A stretch of 64,000 nucleotides of DNA from Ascaris suum (Eukaryota > Nematoda > Chromadorea > Rhabditida > Ascarididae), in contig CM024181.1 in assembly GCA_013433145.1 (NCBI GenBank), forward strand, positions 7,750,001 through 7,814,000. Reading direction: 5' to 3'. Shown here in pieces: positions 1-13,100 of the stretch. A program made the position numbers and the translations under genes. How positions within the stretch are numbered: position 1 is the stretch's first letter; each line of letters opens with the position of its first letter. The notes below the pieces were generated by a model. It worked only from the letters and a program-made list of their open reading frames with translations. It had not been told where the DNA came from and made no database searches.

Positions 1-24
1 CAAACTGCAAATTTGCATTGAATA

Positions 25-207
<183 letters not shown>

Positions 208-1497
208 TCATGGGTTTTCACTTTTAATAAAACATTAAAAGCAAGGGAAAAAACAGACGGTGAAAGCCGACTATAATGTCCGGTTTTTTGGAAATCGCAA
301 ATGAGAGTGCATTTTTGTTATGTCACAACGATAGGCAAAACGATTGCGGAGCACATGACCTTGTCATAGAACGTAACACATGAAAGCATATCGCATTCGG
401 AAATGACGATAATTGAGCGACACACAACCAATTATAATTACTAGTCAATATCAGACCTGTGTATCTGTGCGTGTCTATGTGTGTCTGTGTGTGTCCGTGT
501 ATGTGTGATGTATTGCTTATAAACAGTATCCACAAGTGGAATGTATCAATCTCAATAACCATTCTCTTAAAGAACAATATGATAGATATTCGGCATAGCA
601 TTCCGTCAATTAAAAACTGGCCATAGTGAAAATAATATCTCTACATTCACGATTGTATATGATGTGAAATTTTTCAAAATCCTTGACGGCAAATGAAAAA
701 AAAAAACTATTAAGATTCGAAGATTTAAGGTATAATCCTAATATCACTATATTGTCGATGCCTAATTTTCTCTCAAATTTATATTGAAATTCGCAATATT
801 TATCTTTTCGGTTTCGAATTTTTAAAAAAAAAAAAGGAAAATTGAATATACTCGACGCTAATTTCATATCAAAAAATTTTAAATTTGATGAATTTTTATT
901 TTTATTTTTATTTTTTTTTTTTTAAATTTTTTGGACAAAATGTCTAATGAATAATTTATGATAATTAGCAAATATTGCGAAAATTTAGTCAAAGAGAGAA
1001 TTTCTCTGCCAATATTTATGATCGTTAATGCAAATGTAATTAACGTAGAAATTCGCGATTAATCGTATCATTTACACTTTCGCTATAAATGAGCGAAAAT
1101 AGCGAATTCTATTTTGTACGTTTGCGTTTTGCAATTTACAATGATAATATATGCGACCGCAATGATTTTGATGCAATAATCATACAATTAATTATATAGT
1201 ACGCATACAGTATACTATAGAGTATATTATACAGTATACTTTGCACAGTAAACAGTGATAGTATATCGTAGTTGCTGTAGACTAATTCAACAATCGCTAT
1301 AGATTTCCATAAGTCCAAAATAATGACGGCATATTTTTGCACTTATTGAATGGCGAACTCCTCGAAAGTGTATAATTAGACGCGTTAATGGCGCCCAATC
1401 GCAGCTATTCTGTGATATTGGTGATTATGGCACTCATGGATGGGATAACTTGCTAACAAATGACAGTACATTAGAGAAATATTAAGCACGAGTTAAA

Positions 1498-1566
1498 GAG
1501 AGAGAGAGAGAGAGAAAAGAGAGAGAGAGAGAAAGAGAGAAGAAAGAAAGAAGAAAGAAAGAGAAA
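1498..1566. repeat. GA-rich simple repeat
   Basis: Runs of GAGAGA grading into GAAAGA/AAGAAAG. Purine-only low-complexity tract. Confidence 0.9.
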
Positions 1567-3558
1567 TCTTTATCCTCAGAATGAATAAAAAAACCATCGA
1601 AAAAGATATTACACAAATTAAGTTACTAATAAAAAAAATATCAAAAATAGACAAGTGAATAAGATTTAAAAGAAAAAAAAAAGATCAAAGAAAAAATAAA
1701 CTATAGATGAGAGAACATAGAAAAAAAAAAAAGAAAATTGCAATATTGCAAAAAAAAAATTGCAAAAATGGACAAGTGGAAAACTATAGAACATAGAAAA
1801 AAAATTTTTTTTGCATTAGAATATTGCAAAAATTAAACGAGATAATCGACAAAATTAATCGAGATAACAAATGGATCGATTACAATTTTGGAAATTAGAG
1901 CAATTGTTTTATGAAAGAGTTTTCATACGATAGTCATTATGAATGTTTTTTGCATTATAGAAAGTTGCAATTTTAATATCACTTAATATTAATAGAGATG
2001 AATAAATTATCTTCGAAAAGAGTTGAAAATTTTCACTTTTGCATTGATATTTTAATGACTAAAGAAAAAAATTTCCCGCTCATAATTTTATTATTCAGAT
2101 TATAGAGATGCTAAAAAAAAAAAAATTTGCAAAATGCTAACAATATACTTTTACTATTAAACTTCTTACTTACTTAATAAGTTTTTGTCATATCCGTTGA
2201 ATATTTATGTCACTGTAGTTGGAAATTCTGAAATAATGAGAGTACCATTTTAAAATTTGTTTAATTTGTTATATTCAAATTTTTTTTGCAGAAATTTCGT
2301 AAAAATTTTAATCTTTAGAACACTCTGAATTTTATTCAAAAATTAATAAAGCATTAAATAGATAATGAATTGAAATGATTTTTAATAATAATAAGATTTT
2401 ATGATATTCTTTTGCTAGGAAAAAAAAAGTTTTTTTTTTTTATTTTGAGCGAGTCAAATACTCTTTAATAAAGAATAGATTATTGAATAAGTAGGGAGGG
2501 GGGGGGGAAAAGAAAGAAAAATCGAAACATTCCAATGCGACAATGTGGCATGCCTACAACAATATTAATGTACATAACAATGAGTGACACACGACTGGTA
2601 GATAGATATTATCGGCAATTATTTGTGCCATATTGAGTGATTACAACTTTTTTTTTTTTAATGATCGGAGTTATTTTCGCATTAATACAAATTTATATCC
2701 GAATCGTTGAATATAGCATATAAGTGATTATATGATGTTTTTATTTTTATTTTTTTTATTTTTTATTCAATGATCATATAATTGTGGACAATAGTTTCGA
2801 AACTCGAAGTGTGGAATATATGAGATATTGATAAAAATATTCAGTTATGAAAGAAACGAAAGAATTCTAAAATTATGGAATCGTCTCTGTCTTCCATCCG
2901 TTCCAAGCTCTCCCCCATGCCACCCCCCCCCCCCTCCCTCATACTTCACCCTCCCTCTCTTATTCTCTAAAGCAAGTTTGAGAAAAATTCCTACAGGTGT
3001 TTTTTTAAGCGGAATATCTCATTGCATTTTCATGAAAAGTTGCTGCATTAGGCTCATTTGTTTGGTCTTGGCTCCAATCGAATATACCAGTTGCAAGAAT
3101 CGAAAAATAAACGATCTTTCCTCAGTTCTATTTTACTGCCAAATACTTTGCAATTAGTCATATTTAATTGCAATAAGTTATATAATGCATCCGATGTTAA
3201 TATCGCAAAGAGACAAGTGTTAACTTACAACTATTGTAATCAAGTATAACATTTGCAGTTATTGCAACAAAATGCAACGCTTATAGATAATGCAATCAAA
3301 CGCTATATTACATGCATTGCAACTAAGCTTTGTAATTAAGTGCAATGCAATCAAGCTTTACACTTACAGATATTATATTACAGTTAAGCGCTATCTACAC
3401 TTACGAGCACCAGCAATCAATCTTTCCATAACTCAGAGTGAACCTATCGTTGTGGAAAATCGAATCGTCGAAAAGTGCGACAATTATTTTCCGCTCCAAA
3501 AATTTATTGCCACTGTCATGATAAAATGTATTGCATAACGAATATATCCTTTTAAAGA

Positions 3559-3610
3559 ATTGCAATAGAATTGCAAACTATTGCATTGCAATAGAATTGC
3601 AAACTATTGC
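3559..3610. repeat. Perfect 26-bp tandem duplication
   Basis: The 26-bp unit begins ATTGCAATAGAATTGC and is repeated twice without mismatch (3559-3584, 3585-3610). It lies in a stretch already rich in TTGCAA words (about 3150-3620), so it looks like recent slippage of a local motif. Confidence 0.9.
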
Positions 3611-4925
3611 GTTGCATTTACTGCTATAAATATCGCTCTTTATTGAACATTCTCAGCAAGTCGTTTCAGCTTTGCATATTTCGTTGGCACTTAATTTACG
3701 CTTAGCGCCAAATAACATTACATTTCTTTAAGTGAAATGCCTCGGTTCTAATCTTTCTAGAGAACAGAGTTCCATTCAAAAATGTTACTCTATTTCAAGG
3801 TCTGAGGGATGGAGGGTGGGGGGTGGGGGTGGAGGGGAAGAGGGGAGGGGGGAGAAGTCTAGTGTTTCTTTTTGAAATTTTGAAATATATTCTTTCAAGG
3901 ATCTATTTTAGAAAATTTCATCGATTGCATCCGCAAAAAAAAAAAAACGTTTTATTATTTCACTCCGTCGAAGTAATATATAAGAACATTTTATACCTCA
4001 AAATTTCTTCCATACTCAAAAATCGATTACCTTTATCTCACTTGAATATCGCTATTACTTACTCTTATAAAACTTATTTCAAAAATTGTTTTAGTTTTAA
4101 GTTTCGATACTTGTATATTATTTATTGATTATTTGTCTCGTAGTTTAAAACCAATCAACGGTTTCGATTTATCAGTTGTGTTGAGTTGATCAACTGAGAT
4201 TAGCGATAAATATCAGAGCCTAAATATCAATAACGCAACGATCGCTGTTTGCTTTACAAGGTGACAACTAAAAGTTGAAAGACAGAAACACAGGCTCAAG
4301 GTAATATGCTCAAATGTATAGTATAAAACGTATTCAAATTTAATTTCGAATATTTCATTTTCAGGTTGTTAGATTGAGTTAGGATTGAGTGAATGGGGGA
4401 GGAAGCAATGAAGCCAAAGATATTAACGTATGTAAGTTTAGGAAGGATCGTCTCTTTAGAGCTGAATAGAAGCTCGAAAATATTTTCAGATTTCGAGCGC
4501 TCAACAATAGCAATTTAATTTGCGCGCGGCGTAAATTTCATATCACTTGCGGCATATATGCGGATAAAGTTTGATTACCTTTGATTATTTTTTGATTATT
4601 TATAGAGAAATATCAATAATGCATATGAATTACAATTACTATGGAATAATTGCAAAGCATAATTATACTTTCGAATGAAAAATAAAATTATTATTATTAT
4701 TATTGAGGAAAAAAAGCTGAGAACTTTATTTATGAGCAGAGAAGAAATCAGCTGAAAATCTTTACAAGTTAAGAATTATTTAGTGTTTTTGATCAGCAAA
4801 AATTCTCATCCCTATGCTTTAGTTCAGAAAATATCAACAGCAAAATATTCATGAATTTTAGTAATAAGATCACTATTTAAAACAGAATAAATGAAACTAA
4901 TCTCTAATCTCTAATGAATATGATA

Positions 4926-5074
<149 letters not shown>

Positions 5075-7001
5075 TATGTATATGTAAACAGGCAAAATAT
5101 AATACGGTATCAATGTTGTTGACATTATCCAAAGCCTCATTAGCGACTCGATTAGCGAACATTTTCACTAGCCCACACTTATACTGATCGTCGGTATCGC
5201 GTATCGCCGAATTGCTCAAACTCGGGTAAATCAACCAAGTAATAACAAGCCAACATTTCCAAAAAGATGGCAGTATTCTCTATAAATATATCGGAAAAAA
5301 AAGACCTGAAATGATTTATTCTTGCTGCATAACTCAATATTTTTTAGCACAAGTATTTTATCTATACAATGACGAATTATACGTCTAATATGGTCGGTGA
5401 TAATAATATATGGTCATCGAATCAACTCCCTATTGTCTTATCGTTTTCTAAATTCTATCAATATTGCAAATATTAGTAAAATTGGAAATATTTTGTGAAA
5501 TTTTTTGAATTTATTAATTTTTATTATTGCTATTAGATGTATATCAATGTAAATATCAATTTATCATACATAGAAGTTTTTTATATACATCATTAATTAC
5601 TTTTTCCTCTCTATATATCAACTTTTCGAATGTTTCATTTAAATATTATTTATTCAAATCTTATTTATTTGAATGATTCGTTTCTTATATTGCATCATTA
5701 TAATTTTATTTATTAATATTTTTTATTTATTTATTTTTTTATTTATTTTTTATTGCTTTATTTATTAATATTTTTATTGCATCAATATTTTTATGAAACA
5801 AAGATTTTGCTAATAAAATTATTAACATTACTATTCGTCTTTTAAGAAGTAATTATTGCAGTATAAGTAAGTAAGTCATACTTGTATACTTCAACTTTTT
5901 TTACCTTACTACTGTTTGAAGTACTATTGGTGATGCTTTCCATTACTTAATAAAAGCATATTTTATATACCTAAATGATAAAACTGTTCCATTTTACTAT
6001 ACTATTTCTTTTTTTTGATACAATCCACAAAGAAAATACTCATATATTTATACATACACATTTTCATGCATATTTATTGCTAATGTTTTTAATTTCAATA
6101 ATAATAATAATAACACTGGGGTTATATTTATTCGCATACGATTTATTACAGTAACGAACATAGTGAATTTTGCCCGCGCTTTTATTGCGCGAATTTTGCC
6201 AATTGGTGAAAAAGTGACCTGAGGCGTGCATGCTACCACAAGACAGATTTCTATTATTTAGGTGGACTAATAAGGCACTACTTATGAAAAGGGGGTTGCG
6301 GCAATTAGAGGTTTTGATTAGAACTCTCTGTGAGGATACTGCAAACGTTTGAAGTAAAATAGTGGTCAAATTGCCGATGCGTTATGAGATGAAATAACAT
6401 CTAGTGAAGTCAGTCAGGTGGCGAAAAAAGAGAACAGATAAATGTGGGCTGCGATTTTTTTTTTTTGTGTGTGTGTCTGTACTTTAGTTTAGAGTATAAC
6501 ATTCTAATGTGATTCGTTGTAAAGGTTCTACTTTTTTTTTTCTTGTTCATTTTTTCTTATTATTTGGTGTTGTATGCTTGACGTGGAAATTTTTTTTTCA
6601 ATATTTTCCAACTTTGAAGGCGTCGAAATAAAAGTTCCCCCATTTCGGGGTCGATATAAAAACCTTCGTTATTGATATTCATAAAGGATGGGTAAGATGT
6701 CGTTCTCTATGCTAAACGAGGGATGATGCTTTTTAAAGATAGAAATCCTCCGCTTTAAATGACGAATAACGTTGCATGTTATGATTTTGATGGTTAAGTT
6801 TACCACTCACCTTTGCCGCATATCCTTCTCACCTTTTTTTTTTACCTTTCACCCCATTATTGCTGTTATTACTTTTAGTCGTTTCATGGTACCTCATCAA
6901 CGTAATTCTTTTTTATACTTTCTCATGAGAACTTTTTTGGATTAATTTAATTTTTCGAGAATATTTCTTTGCTGTCAATATTTCTAACATATTGACCATT
7001 A

Positions 7002-7024
7002 TTCTAATTTCAGGTTATTTTCAG
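7002..7024 (+). promoter_or_regulatory. Candidate trans-splice acceptor(s) for VPS33A
   Basis: A TTCTAATTTCAG acceptor ends at 7013 and a second TTTTCAG ends at 7024, 91 and 80 bases before the VPS33A start. With no upstream coding exon in a compatible phase, these could be spliced-leader acceptors or the end of a 5'UTR intron. Inference only. Confidence 0.4.
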
Positions 7025-7044
7025 GGCAAAAGAGAAAGGAACAT

Positions 7045-7068
7045 ATGCTTCGTGGGTGGTATTGTTAA
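7045..7068 (+). promoter_or_regulatory. Short upstream ORF in VPS33A leader
   Basis: ATG CTT CGT ... TAA, seven codons then stop, lies in the leader between the possible acceptors and the main ATG at 7105. It is in the same frame as the main ORF but closed by TAA 36 bases before it. It would matter only if the mature leader starts upstream of 7045. Confidence 0.35.
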
Positions 7069-7104
7069 ACTTTGATCAGCAGTTAGTTCATTTGTACAAA
7101 CGAT

Positions 7105-10100
7105 ATGGAAACGAACGCTTCACCGAATGAGAAAAGTGCACAACAGAATGTAGCCGATTTCAATCGAACGTTATTCTTCGGCACATTAGATGCCCTCGAA
7201 GGAGCAAAAGTGCTTGTATGGGAACAAGTTCTTATGACTCCGTTTAACATGGTAATGCCTAGAATAATTTTCCTCTTGAAAGCCTTAAACAATAATGCAC
7301 AAAGAAGTCGATGCTGATATAACCCGAGCTGGAGCCACAGCTGCAATCGGAGTTCCCTCTAACTGGAGGGGGAAGGGAGGGCTAAAGCCTGATTCTAATC
7401 GGTTGAACCTACTTCCATGTCGGAATTTTGACACTGAATTTCACCTCATATGCTAATATCAGGCAGTATTTACTACACTCACTGATGAGCAATCCCCTAT
7501 ACCCTTCCCCATTTCTCAATTTTAGGTCTTCGCTTGCATTTTCCTCAGAATTTCCAAGTATTATTATTCATGAATCAGCACATATCAATGAGGTAAACCG
7601 GGTAATGACTATTTCGACATGGGATATAAATGAAGGATTGCTAAGGTGTGGTGAAAGAATAGAGCCAAAGTTGAAGATGAGGTAAATGAACGAAGCATTA
7701 TAGTAAAGGTATAGGATTTGCCAAGAGGTAGGTAAAGGTTTTTGATGAATCACCAATATATAAATCCAAGTAGAATTCAACTATCACTATATAGTGTATT
7801 TTTTTCCCGACGTAAGTAACGACATTTTTGATCTACTTTATTTACAGCAGACGTTTTTTACGCTTCTTTATAATTGAAGAAGATTACTGCATATTCTTTT
7901 TCTTTTTTTTTAAAAAATAGATCCAATATCAGCAAAAATCTCTGAGTACTTTTTATTGCATTGGAAAGGTTTTTCTTTAATTATCTAGAAGGTGATATTT
8001 TTTGGGGGGTGAAATTAAGGTCATGTAATTACCAGAGTATAAAAGATAATTGCATTCAGCGGCATTTAGATAGAATCCTTGTCAACTAAGGTTATATTTT
8101 CATCGCTGAAATCACATTTAATAGAAATTATTTTATCTATGAGGTATATGGAGGGATATAATCTCTCCCTCATTTCCTCTCCCTCCTCTCTTCTAGTATT
8201 TCATGAATTATTAATTGAGTAATTGTATAGAATATATTGAATTACATACATTTTTGCCCCATCATATTGTCATTAGATGGCACATATCTTATCATTGCTT
8301 TCATCCTCCCTTTTTTTTTTCAAAAATTTCTCGCATAGCAAATCTTGAAATATTCTTGAAAATCCTATTTTTTTTTCGAGGATATTTTATACTGAATGAG
8401 AGATTTATCAATATATAACTATGATAACAAGATTTAGGGTTGTCTTAGGATTTAAGGTAGCTTAAGCTTAGTTCAGTGACTCACCGGAAGGATGAAAAAG
8501 AGTGTTTATATGGGGGGGGGGGGGGGGGATTTCCTAGGCGGGAATTTCTTAGTATATATTTGAAGGTGGCAGGTGCAACGGCATTAAAGCAACATAAAGT
8601 CGTCGCAATGCATGATCTCAATGAATGTGGTATTGTTTCACCAACCGAACATACACATGTCGTCTATATTATTTCATCAACGTTTACGGCGATCAAGAAG
8701 CTAATCGCACATTTGAGCTCGATTCGATCACTTCAGGTAATTAATTTTACACCTCACTGTTAATTTGTGTCACTCAGGTGATTACACTCGGGAATTATTA
8801 CACATTTCTATTATCTTATGTCAGTATAGCGTTTGTATGGCGCAAAAGTCTTAGCCATTGTTTCGATAATTCTTATATAGGAAATACTCTTTCAAGAATT
8901 TTCATACCGGTTTTTATTGGTTATTCTACCGGTCACTATCATTCAGAGTGTACCAATTTTTGTCGATATTTCTTCATCAACTATGCTCAAAGAATAACGC
9001 TGAAAAATTGTAAAATATTTTTGCAGTTTTTTTAAACGATTGCCATCTGAATGAATATTCTCACTCGTTCGTTGCTATCAGGTTGGCTACGGATGTGTGA
9101 AATGCTCACATTTTTGCCGTTCGGTTTGGCAATCACTGAAAATTCGAACGAAACCATTTGGAATTTTAAGCGAATATGATGGTTGTTATAATCGAGGTGG
9201 TTTGATATCTATTAGAAGTGGTATTTTTTCTACCATTATAGGGGGGAAAAGACAAGTAAAAATTGGTGCACTTTAAGCAAAGAGAACCTGAAATAACCAA
9301 TGAAAATTTTTGGTATTTTGCCAATTTTTTTATCATTGGTAAAACTCATTTGCAAAAAGAATTTCATGATAAATTCTTTTACAGTGATGAATTTTACGGT
9401 ATTTCCTGTACTTCTGTTGCTATACCAAAGGTTTAAGGAAAGGTAAGACCGTTGTGGGATCTGGGGGATAGGGGGAGGGAGAGAAACCTGGAATACACCG
9501 TTGATTGATAAGCGCGATATCATGATGTTATCGGAACGAAGTTTCTTTGTCATATATGGTAACGGTTTGGTATTACGAATTCCAGAAGAGGATGAATTAG
9601 TCTACAATTTTTGCGATGCCGTTCTGCCAAAAGGGCTAAGAGCCGAGAAAAAGTTAGAAGGAGATTTACATCTAGGTCTCTACCCTCCTAAAAGCTATTA
9701 ATCACGTATTGTTTTAGCCGAATTTACTTTTTTTTTCGTCTTTAGTTCAATGACGATCGATCGCATCATGTATTGATCGTACCCGAGGCAACATTAGCGC
9801 TACGTGAACGTCTGCAACAAAATCGTGAAATTGCATCGATGATCACCTCAGTGGAGTCACTTCCAATAAGGGTTTATCCTCTCTATGAGGACCTTTTCAC
9901 TCTTCTTATGGATAACACTCCTGCAAAATTATTACTCAACAATGTAAGTCGAGCCATTTATTTTTTAATTTTTCATATCTGAACGCAATAAACTCAATTA
10001 TTAATTATTAAATAGAAAATAAACTTAATAAGGTTTAGCGTTTTTATTTTCTTTATTTTTGAATAGCTTTAGTATAGTTTGACGAATCTAATAGTTTGAT

Positions 10101-13100
10101 GAAAAAGGAGATATGTTCATTTGATATTTGAAGTATATTTTATCGCTGTGATTTTTATTATGTGCCATATTGTAAACGATTATATGATGAGATGTTTTAT
10201 AAATAAAGGTATGTATAAGTATATAATCAGGTATATTCCGAACGAAAGTATATATATTGAGGTGTGGCATATTACCAGGTATACATTTGATATTATATGA
10301 GGTATGTAATATTTGATATTATGAATGTGACCGCATGTTGAGCATATTTAGGACTGGACCGAATTGCATAAATGTGCATCAGCGTTGCATCAACTTGAAC
10401 TTCTATCACCATCTTTACCGAACATTAGATGCAAAGGGAAATGGGCTGCACAAATCGCCGAAATGATCAAAAAAATGCGAAACGATGTATGAATTTCTTT
10501 ACTAATTTGTTGATATATAATTTATGACCGAAGTCGAATCTTTATTTTAGCTTGAACTTTTAGGTATTGTTTACTTTCGACTTTGATGGTTAACGTGATG
10601 CTTATTTCTTCTTAACTTTTGCCGGTACTATATCATTATGGGCAGTATTTCTTTTGTAATTATTTTCGTCGTACACATACCTGTGTGGGGATGTTGGAGT
10701 AAACGAATGGAGGTTGTTTAGATATTGTTGAAGAGTAAGTAAGATGCTCTAAGTTTTGTGCGACGCTATGTGAATGGTGATACTAAGAAAGTGAATAGGT
10801 TTTAGCCATCAAATTCCATACGAAAGCATTTTGCTTTAGGCGGAAGAGGAACGGGGGATGGGAGACCGAACTCAAGTTCATCAATTATCTAGTTTTATTG
10901 CGTGGAAATAGTTTTTCAGGTCAACGAAACATCGGCGGTACGTGGCAAATGGAATATAACGGATATTGTGATTGTTGATCGGTGGATTGATCCTTTGACA
11001 CCGATGCTTACGCAGCATACATACGCCGGACTTATTGATGAGATTATTACGTTTGGTCCTTCAGGTAATGTTTCCTTATGTTTTTATAGAGAAAGATAAT
11101 AATATAAGAAGCCGAAAATATAAAGATAGCATTAATAGGCCGATGTTAGAAGATGAAATGTTAGCAACGTAGACATGAATGAAATAGATATACTGTTTCT
11201 ATGGGGATTAATTATTGGTTGCGTCTAAAAATACTCAGAAATCATAACAAAAATGCCTCGTGAGTTTCACCTTTATGGTTCACGTTCTCGACTTCAGTAT
11301 CAATCTATCAATCAGATGCATCTTTTTGTTTCCCCATGCTTAAGTGTATTTCGCTACGATCAATTCGTCAGTCAGCGATGCCAATTATATAAAACGCATA
11401 ATACCTGTACTTTTCATGGCAAGAGCCAATAATTTCCTAGAACCCATCTAAATCCCTTTTAGTCATCGTTAAGTACTGAAGTAGTATATGCAGCATTTCT
11501 TTTTTTTCAAGAATTCCATCTACAATGATCATAGGTTTTATTTGGTGTTTATATTGTTTTTATCATATTATGTTTGGGATTAGACCGGAAATCATCGAGA
11601 TCAATGTATAGTCGTATCGATTGATTGTTATATTTAGTCGTGTGAATTATGCAATTATTAGTTGTACAAACTTTATCAGCGTAAATGTAAAAAAAGTTGC
11701 TGTTGAACAAGGAAATAATGCGAAATCTCTGTGAGCATAAATGAGTGACTAGCTCATGCCCTAGGGGAATTTTCTGAAGCCTAGGCCATGCCCTGGGGAA
11801 TCTTCTGAAGCATAGTATGCCTAGTTGACGCCATCTATCGAGAAGCTACAATGATTTGTCACCCTTAGCATATGATCCATTTTCTATGCTTGTTGCTTCG
11901 TTTCCCGTTCATCTTAATGTCTTTAAAGGTGAATATTTTGAGGTAATTTAACAGCGAATTTCTTCCCAAAGAGAGACGGTTCTGAAGGCGATATACCAAC
12001 GACGCGGTCACTTCGTGATGAGATTTTCACTCAGTTGCGAGATTTACATATTAGAAATGTTGGTAAATGCATCGTGCAGACGGTTGGTGAAGTTCGAGAT
12101 GAAAAGAAGGTAAATTTTTTACCTGTTAAACCTTAATATGAGCCAAAAATAGAAAATTCTACCAGGTGGACTTTTTGCGCAAATTGCAATAGAAGTCCGA
12201 ATTCATTTTTTCCCCCGTTAGAAACTTAGAAATTTTATAATCGTTGAGACTTATTTTGAAGATGGGCGGTATGTGCACTAATCGGCAGAAGATGCCACAT
12301 CGTGAGGTTTATGAAAGCACATCTGAATTAGTTACGTTTGCAATAGGATATTATAGGCGAAGGGAAGGTAACAGATGGATATTCAGTCGAATTGGAATAT
12401 ATTATTTAAAGGGTGCTATCAGAGTAGTGGTAGATGTTTTATTCACTCAGTCCGTTTCATTGTCATTTGTTTCAACGAGGTTTTTCAAATGCCTTCTAGA
12501 TATTAAAAGAGTATCCGTCGATGGAATCGATGGCCGAACGGAAAGTATTCGTAAGGAGAGTGGTGGAAGCAGAGGAGAAAGAGTTCAATACACGCATCCA
12601 TACCGCAATCGCTGAGCACCTTATGGGTGCGGTACGTGATGATAGAAAAATGTGCAAATTCCTCGAAGTGGAAATGAGTTAGTCCGCGTTTTATTTTATA
12701 GATAACTAGTCAGTTATTCATATATATGTAAATCTTTGAAAGTATACGCTAAATTTATTTGTGGTCTTTTTTGAGAACAGAAGTGAACTTTTTTTTGATT
12801 ATCTTTAGCTGATATATCCGATCAGATAATCCTTGCTGTACCCAACTTTCGAAAGGCAGTTAGATTTTGCCTCTTGGGCATTAAATGTGAACCGAACGTA
12901 AATCGGACTCAGCCGCTTTATAGAATATGGTGTAGGCGGTAGTCGGCAGGGCCTATTTATGGTCGTCGTCGACTGCGATTAGTTGGAGCATGGGGGTGGG
13001 GGTAAGTGCGTAACTATCGCTGACGTAGCTGCCGTTCACTTCTGTTCTCACCTTCTGGACTTCCTTCTTCAGTGTATGTTGGTGCAACACTTTCTGCCAA

